NCBI RefSeq assembly: GCF_016808335.1
Contig: NC_053138.1
Span: 58,062,951 to 58,126,950, forward strand
Direction of reading: 5' to 3'
DNA length: 64,000 nt
Source: Panicum virgatum
Taxonomy: Eukaryota > Streptophyta > Magnoliopsida > Poales > Poaceae
Part shown: positions 45,564 through 57,400 of the stretch, piece by piece
How the letters are laid out: every line of letters begins with the position of its first letter
Position numbering within the stretch: the stretch's first letter is position 1
Made by a program: the position numbers and the translations under genes
The notes under the pieces: model-generated
The model's input: the letters and a program-made list of their open reading frames with translations, nothing else
The model's database searches: none
What the model was told of the DNA's origin: nothing

Positions 45564-47411
45564 TCATTGCACAAGCAGTTCATGGACTGCTGGAACGCAA
45601 CCAGCATGCTTAACATGTGAACTCAGCCTATCGACCATCTCGGATATCTGGTCAGACTCCGGGTGCTTTCTGTCCCCAACTGTGAACTCGTGGAATGCCT
45701 CATCGAGCTCTATCCAGCTTGAGCCTGCTGTTTTCTGAGACCCTGTTCCTTTCATCTGCACCCTCGCCTTTGCCATGTCGCTCCACTGCCCAGCCTCTGC
45801 GTAGATGTTCGACAGGACAGCGTAGTTCCCTGCATTCGATGGTTGCAGCTTGCTCAGCTCGTTCACTGCCAGTTCTGCATACTCCACGTTTTTATGTAGT
45901 CTGCACGCACTGAGAAGGGACCCCCATATGACCTCATTGGGCTCCCATGGCATGCTTTTGATCATGTCAACCGCCTCTTCAATCAGCCCTCCACGTCCAA
46001 GAAGGTCAACCATACAACCATAATGTTCTATCTGAGGCCTGATGCCATAATCTGTCTCCATGTTGGTAAAGTACCGCCGCCCTTCTTCCACAAGCCCCAT
46101 GTGCGTGCAAGCACTGAGAACATTGATCAGGGTCACAGCATCAGGGCGAAACCCTTGCTGCTTCATTTGAGAAAAGAGGTCCAGTGCCTTCTCACCATCC
46201 CCATGCATTGCAAACCCTCCAATTATAGTGTTCCATGACACCGAATCCTTTTCTACTATCTCAGTGTCAAATATGTAGTCAGCTCGGTTGACGCATCCAC
46301 ACTTGCAGAACATGTCCATCAGGGCATTGCATACAAGGGTTGATCTCCCCAGCTTCCTCTGCCGCACGTGCCGGTGAATCCTCTTCCCAAGGGCAAGGGA
46401 GCCAGACTCCGCACATGCAGCCAGGATACTCACAACAGCAGCTACATCAAGCTCCACAGCAGCCTCCTTCATCTGAGTAAACAACCTACCCGCCTCCTCA
46501 ACGAGCCCCTTCTGTGCACACGCTGACACCATTATAGTCCACGTCACCAAGTTCTTGGTCGGCATCTTATCGAAGATCACCCGTGCCATCTCCATGTCGC
46601 CCTTCTTGCAATAGGCTGACACAACCGTGGACCACGACACCACATTCCTCTCTGGCATGTGCTGGAACAGCTCGAAGGCCTCCTCCGCCTCCCCGGCCTT
46701 GGCGTACGTGTCCAGAATGGTGTTCCAGCTCACCGTGTCCTTCTCAGGCATCTCGTCAAACATCCTCCTCGCGCCAGCTACCTCCCCTTGCCGCACCATC
46801 GCGGCCATGACCGTGTTCCAGGACACGACGTCCCGCGCCGGCATCTCGTCGAACACCTTCCGGGCGTCTGCAGCCGCGCCGTTCTTGGAGTAGGCGTCGA
46901 TCAGCGCGTTCCCGACGAAGGTGTCCTCGACGGACCCGAGCTTGACGATGTGCGAGTGCGCGGCGCGGACGGGCGCGGCGCCCGCGGCGGCGAGCGCCTT
47001 GATGAGGAAGGAGTAGGTGAAGGTGTCCCGCTGCCGCGACGGCACGGCCGCGAACGCGGCGAGCGCGGCGCCCGGGAGGGCGTTGAGCGCGTAGGCGCGG
47101 AGGAGCGTGTTGGCGAGCAAGGTGGTGCTGGCGGCGTACGGGGGCGCCGCGGCGGCGGCGACGGAGAAGACGCGGCGGCAGGCGGGGACCCGGCGGAGGA
47201 GCGCGTAGGAGGCGATGAGCCTGGACGCGGCGCGCGGGTCCCGGTGGAGCCCCTGCTTGAGGAGCTGCGCGTGGAGCTCCTGCACGTGGCGGAGGCGCGG
47301 GAGGCCGTGCGGGAGCGAGGCCAGGTGCTCCTCCACGAGCCGGCGGTGCGACGGCGCGCCGCCCCACCGCGGCGCCGGGCGCAGCGCTGGGGACGCGGCG
47401 GCCGCGGACAT
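45564..47411 (-). CDS. PLS-class pentatricopeptide repeat protein, E subgroup
   Basis: A single-exon gene of 615 residues, as is usual for plant PPR genes. An Ala/Arg-rich N-terminus (about 1-45) looks like an organelle transit peptide. Repeats from about 50 to 530 show the PPR patterns, for example R-D-V-V-S-W-N-T-V-M-A-A-M-V-R-Q-G, K-D-T-V-S-W-N-T-I-L-D-T-Y-A-K and G-N-A-L-I-D-A-Y-S-K-N-G, in P, L and S length variants. The E region follows (W-G-S-L-L-S-A-C-R-L-H, N-Y-A-V-L-S-N-I-Y-A-E-A-G, then S-S-W-I-E-L). It ends 51 residues later, without a DYW domain. Such proteins bind organellar RNA and usually act in C-to-U editing or transcript processing; the RNA target cannot be read here. Closest in type to Arabidopsis At3g29230-like proteins (inference). 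Confidence 0.95.
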   Translation of the reverse strand: MSAAAASPALRPAPRWGGAPSHRRLVEEHLASLPHGLPRLRHVQELHAQLLKQGLHRDPRAASRLIASYALLRRVPACRRVFSVAAAAAPPYAASTTLLANTLLRAYALNALPGAALAAFAAVPSRQRDTFTYSFLIKALAAAGAAPVRAAHSHIVKLGSVEDTFVGNALIDAYSKNGAAADARKVFDEMPARDVVSWNTVMAAMVRQGEVAGARRMFDEMPEKDTVSWNTILDTYAKAGEAEEAFELFQHMPERNVVSWSTVVSAYCKKGDMEMARVIFDKMPTKNLVTWTIMVSACAQKGLVEEAGRLFTQMKEAAVELDVAAVVSILAACAESGSLALGKRIHRHVRQRKLGRSTLVCNALMDMFCKCGCVNRADYIFDTEIVEKDSVSWNTIIGGFAMHGDGEKALDLFSQMKQQGFRPDAVTLINVLSACTHMGLVEEGRRYFTNMETDYGIRPQIEHYGCMVDLLGRGGLIEEAVDMIKSMPWEPNEVIWGSLLSACRLHKNVEYAELAVNELSKLQPSNAGNYAVLSNIYAEAGQWSDMAKARVQMKGTGSQKTAGSSWIELDEAFHEFTVGDRKHPESDQISEMVDRLSSHVKHAGCVPAVHELLVQ

Positions 47412-48019
47412 CTAAGCTCGGTGCGGCGGCGTATGTAGCGCCGCCGTCGTGGGTGGCCGCCGGAGAGAACGGGTGTGCTTCGCGGCCGGCGAGGGGACTC
47501 GGGAGGGACGGGAGGGAGGGAGCTGCTCAGCTCGCGGGCAGGGGATGTGGTCTGGCTCGCTGACATGTGGGGCGGACCAAAACCTTGTGTCATGGGGATG
47601 AAACGGGCCGGGCCGGGTGAAGTGACGGGCAAATATAGGAAAATTTTTATTTCTTTTTTATTTTAGCATTTTGCAAAAATTATATGTCTAAACAAAAAAA
47701 ATGCAAATCTATACGTCCACTGCGGTTTGAAACGGCGGTAATGATACTGTAGCAATTTAGGCGTGTCATGAGAGTGTCATGGACATTAAATTTACTAACA
47801 TGTACCAATAATACGAGGAGAAAAAAAGGAGAGTGTCATGAAATGTGAGAGGAGTGCCATCACCATGACACTCCACTGACACAGTTTTTAAGATTCCAGT
47901 CTAGATAACTGTGTCGATGACACTCCCACTGAGACTGACCTTGCCGCCGAATGAAACGGGGTAGGAGCACTGTAGCGATTTTCGTCAGGTGCGTAGCAAG
48001 TTACGGTACGTTCAACCGG
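47412..48019. other. Upstream region of the PPR gene
   Basis: The first 150 bases are GC-rich and probably include the PPR promoter and leader (minus strand). Then follow AT-rich sequences with repeated GAGAGTGTCATG words (47770-47850). No gene. Confidence 0.4.
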
Positions 48020-48352
48020 CAGCAATTCTCTTATCAAGATAGCATAGTTTCCAAAAATTATAACTATTTCATATGAATTTAGATAGAGATAAAACTTATA
48101 CAAAAATTATTGATCTTGATGAGATCTACAACTTTGTGGCTCAAACTTTTTTCATTTGGAATCATCTTAGTACTCAAATAATCGACACAATATTTAGATC
48201 TAAAAAAATCAGAATTTTGTTGATTATTTGAGCACTAAGATGATTCCAAATGAAAAAAGTTTGAACCTATTTTCATATAAATTTTATCTCTATCCGAGTT
48301 CATATAAAATAGTTATAATTTTTTAAAACTCTGGGTAAGAGAATTACCGCCT
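48020..48352. repeat. Long imperfect inverted repeat (foldback) 1
   Basis: The arms are about 48020-48183 and 48222-48352. The inner part is almost perfect: CAAACTTTTTTCATTTGGAA and CTCAAATAATC on the left face the complementary words on the right. The outer parts contain ATTATAACTATTT, TAGATAGAGATAAAA and their complements. The spacer is about 38 bases. Confidence 0.9.
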
Positions 48353-48381
48353 ATTGGATGGGCGGTAACTCGCTATAGTTC

Positions 48382-48761
48382 GGAGGCATATCCGGTGCAA
48401 TCACCGAACTGGTGAAAGCACCGTGAAAGCAAACTAAAAAGGTCTTCAAAAAATTCTGAAAAAATCATGAATGTACATCTCGGTCTACCCCATCTACATA
48501 TAAAATTTCATGATCAAATTCATCTTACTCTAACAGTTACAAAAAAGACAAATTTGGACTGCATTCGAACGTTAATGATTGTCAGAAAATTTGTCTTTTT
48601 TGTAACTGCAAGTGTAAGATGAATTTGATCGTGGAAATTTATATGTAGATGGGGTAGACCGAGATGTACATTCATGATTTTTTTCAGAATTTTTTGAAGA
48701 CCTTTTTAGTTTGCTTTCACGGTGCTTTCACCAGTTCGGTGATTGCACCGGATATGCCTCC
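48382..48761. repeat. Long near-perfect inverted repeat (foldback) 2
   Basis: The ends GGAGGCATATCCGGTGCAAT and its complement lie at 48382 and 48761. The arms of about 165-170 bases match along most of their length through CTTCAAAAAATTCTGAAAAA and CATCTCGGTCTACCCCATCT. About 30-40 bases form the loop. The structure is that of a foldback transposon or a hairpin RNA locus. Confidence 0.92.
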
Positions 48762-49064
48762 CTTAGTTCTCCAACCGCGTCTCAATCGGCACACCTGCAA
48801 TTGTTCCTTATTTTTCTCGACGAACACCTGTGCTTGTTCTTGATATGCATTTATTGCTGTTGTGTCCCTGGATGAGTGAGTAGGATTTGTCATCTTTGAA
48901 AACTCAGTGTCTGCAGTGCCCCAAACCTTTTCTCTACCTGCTAATCTCGGATTCACAGCGGGAAGGTATTCGCCAATGCTGATGGTGACCTGGGGTGTTC
49001 TCCTGGTGTTTGCAAGGCATCCCGAAAAGTCGTATGGGGATTGTTGTGGGGAGATAAGCACCAC
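48717..49064 (-). pseudogene. Gene-like fragment of unknown family
   Basis: An open frame of 115 codons has ordinary protein composition, for example I-S-P-Q-Q-S-P-Y-D-F-S-G-C-L and I-N-A-Y-Q-E-Q-A-Q-V-F-V-E-K-N-K-E. Its last part runs into the arm of foldback 2, so the natural C-terminus is lost. No family was recognised. It may be exon debris captured next to the foldback element. Confidence 0.3.
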
Positions 49065-49305
49065 AATAGTTGGGCACCCAATCAGCCAATAAATTTTGAC
49101 GCTACATTTCTGTACTCACTGCAGATTTCTTCAGAAAAAAAACATGTTCCCTGAATGTTTGGGCAATTCAGTCACACATACAAATACCTCGTACAATATA
49201 GATTTGTTTCTCATGCTACGAGTCCGTACTAAACGTTAATAAATTAACATACGCTAATCGCCAGCAATCACTCTTCATCATCCTCGTTGCTGCTGTTGTG
49301 GAGGT

Positions 49306-50123
49306 TCAGAGGTTGTGTGGGTAGTAGAAGGAATCATGCTTCATGTCACTATCCCACCTAAGGGAATCACCACCGCCACCTTTGTCGGGCGCCACCATCT
49401 CCCTCCTGATCAGCATCCCACGCGTCGTAGTAGTAGTAGTCTCATCACTATCAACAATCCATGGTAGGTCTTCATTGACAGCAGCGGCGACAATGGTATC
49501 GTCTTCATCGCTGGCAGCCTCCAACAGATCTTGTAGGCTGTAATGGTAGTGATAGCAGTGGCGGACGCAACCTAGAAAATTAGGAAGGGCTTGTCCACCT
49601 CATCCTCCCTCTTTCACTTCTTCTCCTTCCCCCTCATAGCAGCAGAAAATAAGGGAGGCCTTGTCCACGTCATCCTCCCTCTTTCACTTCTTCTCCTTCC
49701 TCCTCTCTCTTTACTTTTTTTCTCTCCTTGGTTCATGTCATAAATTTGCTAGGGGGCTTAGGGGGGATTCATGGGCATTAGGCCGATAGGGAGGTTGGAC
49801 CCCCCCCCACCCACCTTTAGATCTGCCCATGACTGACAGTAGCCATCGACACCATCACCATCCATGTAGTAATTTCCATCACCTCCACCATCATCATCAT
49901 CGATGCCATTGCCCACATAACCGCCAGAGTCCCTCCTCCTCCTCCCACAGTCCCACACGATGCCAAGATCTTCAAACTCTGATCGATAGTAGCCATCGAC
50001 ACCATCATCATCCATGTAGTAGTTTCCATCACCTCCACCATCATCATCACCGCCATTGCCCACGTAACCGCCGCCCTCCTCCTCCTCCTCCTCCCACTCT
50101 GCACATGATGCCAAGCTCTTCAA
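49306..50123 (-). other. Gly/Asp-rich coding-like debris with a 150-base tandem repeat
   Basis: One 72-codon frame (49524-49306) and one 121-codon frame (50123-49758) are acidic and open on the minus strand. The second contains two copies of a roughly 50-residue unit with G-G-Y-V-G-N-G and G-D-G-N-Y-Y-M-D, caused by a 150-base direct repeat (AGCCATCGACACCATCA at 49841 and 49991). A gene cannot be confirmed; low-complexity GAT/GGT repeats may keep the frame open by chance. Confidence 0.3.
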
Positions 50124-50390
50124 ACTCGACGCTTCTGAGTTTTATGATCCTCGTCAGCTCAGGTTGGTGGTGTCCTCAGCCATCATTCAGGAGGCTTGGA
50201 GGGCGGCAAGAGACCTGCCCCAGCTTGAGTTGATTCACATAAAGAGAGATAGAAATGGTGTAGCCCATGAGCTTGCACAATGTGGCATAATCGTGTCCCT
50301 GTTTGTATTGAGCACCTAATTGCTTAGGACTGTAATGACTCTATGAGCAATTATAGAAATCTCTCTTTATTTGCAAAAAAAGTAATACAT
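50110..50390 (+). mobile_element. LINE 3' remnant encoding an RNase H-like tail
   Basis: In one plus-strand frame the sequence reads I-Q-E-A-W-R-A-A-R-D-L-P-Q-L-E-L, then I-H-I-K-R-D-R-N-G-V-A-H-E-L-A-Q. That is the end of the plant LINE RNase H-like domain (RVT_3 type), where N-x-V-A-H-x-L-A is diagnostic. A stop follows soon after. The stretch ends with TTATTTGCAAAAAAAG, a LINE-like tail. The reverse transcriptase and other upstream parts are absent. Confidence 0.65.
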
Positions 50391-50965
50391 GAACAGAGTA
50401 AGGAATCATGGTCAGGAGTGGAGCTAGAAATGTCCTCTAGTCCGGGCTAAATTAGTAGACAAGTGCTAGGTTGATTGAAATTATGATAAACACTGTTAGC
50501 TTTAAGCCTGATTATTATAGAAATTTATAAGGGATGAATTGTGCTAGGCCCGTGCTGCAGCATACCCAGCACGAGCACTAGCTCTACCCCTGATCACGGT
50601 ACAACACACACACACACATACATATTGTTGGCACCGTTTTTTAGCACGTGTCAATCTAGTGGGCAAGCAGCCGATGAAGAATGAGTCGGCGCTGAATCAG
50701 GATGAGGATTGGAACACATTGGGCCTCTGGGCCAGATTGGGCGTCGTAGTCGATGAAACTGAGGGAGATGAAAAAGCTACTTTAGCAAGTTATCTGATAT
50801 ATTTTGTATCGTTTGTTAGGCAAGTTTGTTTTCTTGATTCGCAAGTGTAATCTTGCCATATCGGCAAACGGGGTCTAGGTTTAGGCTATGAATAGCTGAC
50901 CTCCATCATTTGTAAATTTCGATCAACCACGTCCAAACAAATCTCTACGTTTTCAGCATATCTAC
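50391..50965. other. Intergenic left flank of the chromovirus
   Basis: No gene is supported. A short AC microsatellite lies at about 50602-50620. The last five bases (TCTAC, 50961-50965) are the expected target-site sequence of the retrotransposon; its partner lies beyond the window. Confidence 0.5.
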
Positions 50966-53900
50966 TGTAGCAGCACCGTCCAAATTAAACCGGCTTAAAT
51001 GCACTAACCATCATCTTAATACTTAATCAAGTTACTGTGCACTTAAAACGGTGTAACCTGACAGGCTGTCGGGTAAAATCCCGATTAAACTACTGTACTC
51101 CAGGATCACAATTGCACTTAGACCCGTACGAAGACGAGCACAGGTGTTACCAGCAACAGAAAACTTCAAATTAATTTACAACACTAGTTTTACATAAAAG
51201 TCTTAAATACAAACAACAAAGTTCAAACGCACAGCGGAAGTTTAAAACTGAGTTCGAAATACAATACGATAGCTACGACGACGATAAAAGGTGAGCTCCA
51301 CATCCTGCCCACCGATGTGACGCCAACCTGCCCAATCTTCACGGGGAAGACGGGGCCCACTCGACGGTCCAACCTGGAGGAAGTGGCTGTCCAATCCAGG
51401 ACGCACAGATCTCCTCGAAGTCCGCCGGGACACAACCTGCTTAAAAGGGTACAACAACAACCCTGAGTATACTAATACTCAGCAAGGCTTACCCGACCTT
51501 GGGTATACTTAGCCCATTACCTAGACATGCAAAGCTTTTTGGCTCTGGAGTTCTTTTGCTGAAAAGCTGCTAGAAGTGAATCCTTACTTTCAATATTTTA
51601 GCTCCGTTTAGTATCTCAAGTATTAACTAAGTTTGCCTAATCATCTAGAGCACACATGGTAGATTAGATTAATTCTTCAGAACAACAGGTAAAGCATTCC
51701 ATTGCTACCTTTCCATACTTATTCCACTTCTTACTACGATGTGACGCAGTGACCAAGGTTCTCTTAACCGAGAGAGACGGCGAATCGATCCGATTTAACC
51801 TTGCAAGGTGGACCTAACTCACACGACACATGTAAGCCCCGCCGGGCCATGCGCGTCAACTGTTCCCACATTACCACGGCATCTGAACTACGCCTGCTAA
51901 AACCCAGGTGATGGGCCCCTCGCGGTGAACTCCCGGAGAACCCGGAGGCGGCATCCTATCCAACACCCGCCAACTCCCACGCCCAGCGTAGCATGGCGGA
52001 ATTCAAATTACCGCTGTAATGTGGTACACAGCTTACCGGTTTCGACTACCTCCTACTTCCGGTATGTGGTTAGTACTGTTCAAACTCGGTCATCAGGGCC
52101 AACAACGGTACGGTCCTCAATCGACACAGGCGGGAGTCCATTTTCTCACATAAACCAACTCATTCCCGCCCGGTCTCCAATTCTTTTTACTCAACAACGT
52201 ATTTCCAAGCCAAAGCTAAGGGATCAAGATCCTAAACTCGCGAGTGACAGCAATCACTCGACTTCTACCGAAATCCTATTTAGCAAAGCATTTCTATCGA
52301 CACCTGCATACTAGTATAGGCCCACGGTACCTAGGGAAACATGCATACTATGGTTCCATTCAACTCCTAGAACATAAATGCACAATACTTAAATAAACAT
52401 TGAATAATTTTAAATTATGGTTATGCTCCGGGGCTTGCCTTGCAGGTCAGCGGGGTTAACTAGGTCTTCGGGGGCGTGCTCAACGGCGTCTTCCTGCTGC
52501 GCTCCTGGTCGTGGCTCCTGGACCGGCTCAACGATCAGCTCGTGGACAGCTTCGTTCGTAGCGTCTACACGAATAAAATATGACATGCAACAGTTAGGAT
52601 ATGGTGCAATGCATACGTGCTTACGATGCGAAAACCAAAGATCAACATTTAACCTGAAGTGCTTCCAACGAAAACAACTACTAAAACGACTTAGGTTAGC
52701 ATGGGTTAACAGGAGTTTGCTTTGCATGCATAAAACAAGTAACTAGCCCTAGCAAAGCAATTAAACAACAATTAGATCCACACACTTGCATATAGAACAA
52801 GCACCTGAAACTTTTTCAGTGAACTACACATATCAAGAGTAAGCTACTGCAAAATTTTCATAATTTTTAGAGCCATGGAACTACCTACAACAATTAAACT
52901 AGGTTTAACGCAAACTGAATTTTTCATCAGAGAAAAAAAGTAACAAAATACAGGCACAAGTATTTTTCCTCAGAAGCTTGTGATTTTAGAAACCTAACAA
53001 AATTAGTTTGGCATTTTTCGTATTTTTCTGTGAATTTATACGGATTTTTAAAGTTTCAGCTAAAAATGAGAAAATGGAAAACATTTAAAGGGTGCTGACA
53101 GCCGGGGTCCACCCGTCAGCGACCCGGCCCGCCCCCTTCCTCTGCTTCGCATCCGCACGCGCGGGGCGCGACCGAGTAGCCGCGGCGGCGCTCCCCGCCG
53201 GCGGCGCTGCGGGCCGAGCCGTGGCCCCGGGGCGGCCGGAGGTGCGGCGGCAGGCGGCGCGCACGGGCGGGGCCCAGGGCGCGGGCGCGGAACAGGGGCG
53301 CGGGCGCAGGGCGGCACGCGGCTTGGAGCGGCGGCGGTAGGGGTGGCGCGGTGGCGGCGCGGCCGGGCCGGCCAGGGCAAGGCCAGGCGGCGCGCGGGGA
53401 GGGGCGGATGAGGGCCAGAGGCCCCAGGCGGCCGTGCGGCTCGCGGCGGCGCCGCACGAGCGTGCGCAGGGGGCCCCCGCGGCGTGCGGCAGCGGTGGCA
53501 CGCGGCGGCGGCTTGCGGCGGCGGCGTTCCGGCCGCCGCGGAGCTCGGCGGCCGCGGGAGCGGCCGGCACGAGCACCAGGGCGCCCGGGTGGCCCTAGGG
53601 CGCGCGTCAGCGGCGCACGGGGAGGGGCAGGGAGGTCCGGCGGCGTGTGCGGGCGGCGGCGGCGCATTCCGCGGCGGCGCAGCGGGAAATCGACGGCGAC
53701 AGCCGCGGATTCGGGTGGGGAAAAGGCCGGTGAGCGAGGGGAGGTCGCGATTGAGCTCACCGTGGGTCGATTTTGGGCGGAGGAGACCTCGGAGAGGGAG
53801 CTCGACGAAGAGGGGCGGAGCTCGGCGGGAACGACGATGGCGAGCGGCGGTCTGAGCTCGGTGCTAAGTCGATTCGGCCGGGGTAGGGCACGGCCGCGCC

Positions 53901-54490
53901 CGTGGAGGGATGGACGAGCTTCGGGGCGAGGTGTAGTGGTTTGGAGCGCGACGAATCGAGTTGCGGCGGCGAGGACTTGCCGGTGCGACGAGCGGCGGCG
54001 GTTGCTCGGTGCTGCTCGCTCGAGCTTGGCTCGTCGTGCACTGAGGAGGAGAAAGGAGGATGGGGACGGCACCAGAAGTTTCGAGGTCGTCCGCGAGGTG
54101 AAGAGCGGCGCTCAGCGCGATGGCCGACGCGTGGAAGCTCGCCGCCGGCCACAGTCGCCGGTATGGCGTCGAACGTCACAGTGACGAGCACAGTGGAGAC
54201 ACTGTTCACTCGTTTAAATGATTTTAGCTCGCGTTTGACCAGTTGAAACTCAAATTTTCATATGGGAACATGAAATTTGACCAAAATAGAAGTTGTAGAG
54301 GATTAAAAGATCTACAACTTTCGTTTTGGGCGGAAGTTGATTTGGAGCCCAGATCAAGGACAAAAACGAGATCGAACACGGCTAACTAGATGTTTACTAA
54401 GCGAACGCGATTAGCGTTAACGACGAATTTGAGTCCACGATTAGCGAGATAAATCGTGATTAGCAGGACGATTAACACAGGGGTGTTACA
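50966..54490 (-). repeat. 3' LTR of the chromovirus (complete, 3525 bp)
   Basis: On the minus strand the LTR begins TGTAACACCCCTGTG and ends GGTGCTGCTACA. A GC-rich island (about 53090-54180) occupies the U3 side. The near-palindrome CTGAGTATACTAATACTCAG is at 51463-51482. Several long open frames in the GC island are composition artefacts. Confidence 0.95.
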
Positions 54491-57400
54491 GCCTTCCCCC
54501 CTTAAAAGAATCTCGTCCCGAGATTCAGGCATGAAGGAATAAAGATAGATGAGAGGGTTCGAAGGCGAATTACCTGGATGAGCGTTTAAAAACTCCGGAT
54601 ACTTGGATTTCAGAAATTCCTCCTTCTCCCAAGTCGCTTCATCTTCGGAGTGATTACTCCATTGTACTTTGAAGAATCGGTTGGTTGTGCGACGAGTAAC
54701 TCGATCCTTGCGATCAATAATCTTGATAGGATGCTCAGAATAAGTGAGATCAGATTCTAATTGAATTGAGTCACTTGCCACAGCTTCAGTCGGAATTCTA
54801 AGGCACATTCTGAGTTGCGATACATGGAAGATGTTATGAACTGCAGAAAGATTTGCTGGAAGGTCCAACCGATAAGCCACAGGACCGCATCGTTCCACAA
54901 TTGGATATGGACCGATGTAGCGGGGAGCTAACTTTCCTTTTATTCCGAACCTTTGCACGCCTTTCCAAGGTGATACTTTTAAATATACATGGTCACCGAC
55001 TTTAAAGATGAGTGGATCTCTTCTTTTATCCGCATAGCTCTTCTGTCGGGACTGTGCAATCTTTAAGTTGGCTTGGATAAGGCGGACTTGTTCTTCTGCC
55101 TCTTGAACCATGTCGGGCCCAAAGATTGTTCTTTCCCCGGTTTCAGACCAATTCAGAGGTGTACGGCATCGACGACCGTATAAGGCTTCAAAGGGAGCCA
55201 TTTTGATGCTTTCTTGATAACTATTGTTATAAGAAAATTCAGCTAATGGCAAACATTGATCCCATTTCTGTGGATAGGTCAAGACACATGCACGAAGCAT
55301 ATCTTCCAGAATCTGATTAATTCTCTCTGTTTGGCCATCTGTTTGAGGGTGGTAAGCAGAACTGCGAATCACCCGAGTTCCTAAGCAAGTATGCAATTGT
55401 TCCCAAAAGCGAGCAGTGAATTGGCTACCACGATCAGAGATGATAGTCTTGGGTATACCATGCAGGCTTAAGATACGCTCAACATATAACTCAGCATATC
55501 TTTTTGTGGAATAACGAGTACTGACTGGAAGAAAATGTGCTGATTTGGTTAGCCTGTCGACCACAACCCAAATAGAGTCATAACCCTTTTGAGTTCGAGG
55601 TAAGCCGACGATGAAATCCATACTTATATCTTCCCATTTCCATTCTGGAATATTCAAGGGCTGGAGAGTCCCAGCTGGTCTGAGATGACTGGCTTTAACC
55701 CTCCGACAGATATCACACTCCGACACATACTTGGCTATTTCCCTTTTCATCCGAGTCCACCAAAATCGTTGCTTCAGGTCTTGGTACATCTTGTTGCTAC
55801 CCGGATGAATTGATAGTCGTGAAGTATGGGCTTCATCAAGGATCTGTTTTCTAAGCTCAAAATTTTTAGGCACCACTAGTCGGTTCTTGAACCATAGTAC
55901 ATTCTCAGTATCCTGGTGGAAGCAATTCACTTTAGGGTCTCCTTCTGACAGTCTTCTCTGAATTTCCTTCACCCCTTTATCTTGCTTTTGTGCCGCTATG
56001 ATGAGGTCACGAAGAGTAGGAGTAAGCTCTAGATGAGCCAATGTGCCATGTGGTACGATACTTAAATTCAGCTTTTCCATTTCAAAGCAAAGGGATTCGC
56101 TTAATGGTATAGCTGAGATGCAATGACAGTGAGCTTTGCGACTTAGCGCATCGGCAACTACATTCGCCTTGCCAGGATGATAATGCACTTCGAGTTCATA
56201 ATCTTTAATCAACTCAAGCCATCTTCTTTGACGCATGTTCAAATCAGCTTGAGTGAAAAGATATTTGAGACTCTTGTGATCGGTATAGATGTTGCACAAT
56301 GAACCTAAGAGATAGTGTCGCCAGATCTTCAGTGAATGGACCACAGCTGCTAATTCAAGATCATGAGTGGGATAGTTTTCTTCGTGACGCTTGAGCGATC
56401 GAGATGCATAAGCAATCACTCGGTTCTCCTGCATCAGAACACAGCCAAGTCCTGTGCCTGAGGCATCACAGTAGACATCGAATGGTTTTGTAGTATCAGG
56501 CTGGGCCAAGATTGGAGCAGAAGTGAGAAGTGTCTTCAATTTCTGGAAAGCTTCCTCACATTGAATACTCCAATAGAATTTAACACCCTTTTTCAGAAGT
56601 TCAGTCATTGGCTTCGCAATTCTGGAGAATTCTGGAATAAACCGACGATAATACCCAGCTAAACCCAAGAAACTGCGGATTTCAGGAACTGAAGTGGGGG
56701 CTTCCCAATCGAGTACATCCTGTACTTTACTGGGATCCACAGAGATACCTTCAGCAGATATGACATGACCGAGGAATGGCACTTCCTTCAGCCAGAAGTC
56801 ACACTTGCTGAATTTGGCATAAAGCTGGTGCTCTCTCAGACGCTGAAGTACTATGTGAAGATGATGAGCATGTTCTTCCTCATTCTTGGAGTAGATCAAG
56901 ATATCATCAATGAAGACCACGACGAACTTGTCTAACTCCGGCATAAATACAGAATTCATGAGGTACATGAAATAAGCGGGAGCATTAGTTAACCCGAAGG
57001 ACATCACCAAATACTCGTATAAACCATAACGAGTAGAGAAAGCTGTTTTTGGTATATCCACCGGTCTGATTTTGATTTGATGATAACCAGATCGTAGGTC
57101 TATTTTTGAGAATACCTTAGCTCCGGCTAGTTGATCAAAAAGAATATCAATACGAGGAAGTGGATATTTGTTTTTGATGGTCACTGCATTCAGAGGTCGG
57201 TAATCCACACATAGCCTCAGCCCGTGATCTTTCTTCTTCACGAACAGAGGCGGGCAACCCCAAGGTGAGGTGCTCGGTCGGATATAGCCTTTATCCAGCA
57301 ACTCTTGTAACTGGATTTTTAATTCAGCTAACTCACTGGGAGTCATTCTATATGGCCTTCGAGATATGGGCGCTGTGCCAGGTTGTAACTCAATGACAAA

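Noticed and set aside
46659..47632. ORFs of 200-260 codons overlapping the PPR gene
   Set aside because: Shadows of the GC-rich 5' part of the PPR gene; no recognisable motifs.
51223..52746. Small ORFs repeated at 61771-63294
   Set aside because: They recur only because both LTRs are copies; no protein family is recognised.
53085..54184. ORFs up to 318 codons in the GC-rich island of the chromovirus LTR
   Set aside because: Open in nearly all frames on both strands, compositionally simple, and inside an LTR; part is deleted in the partner LTR.
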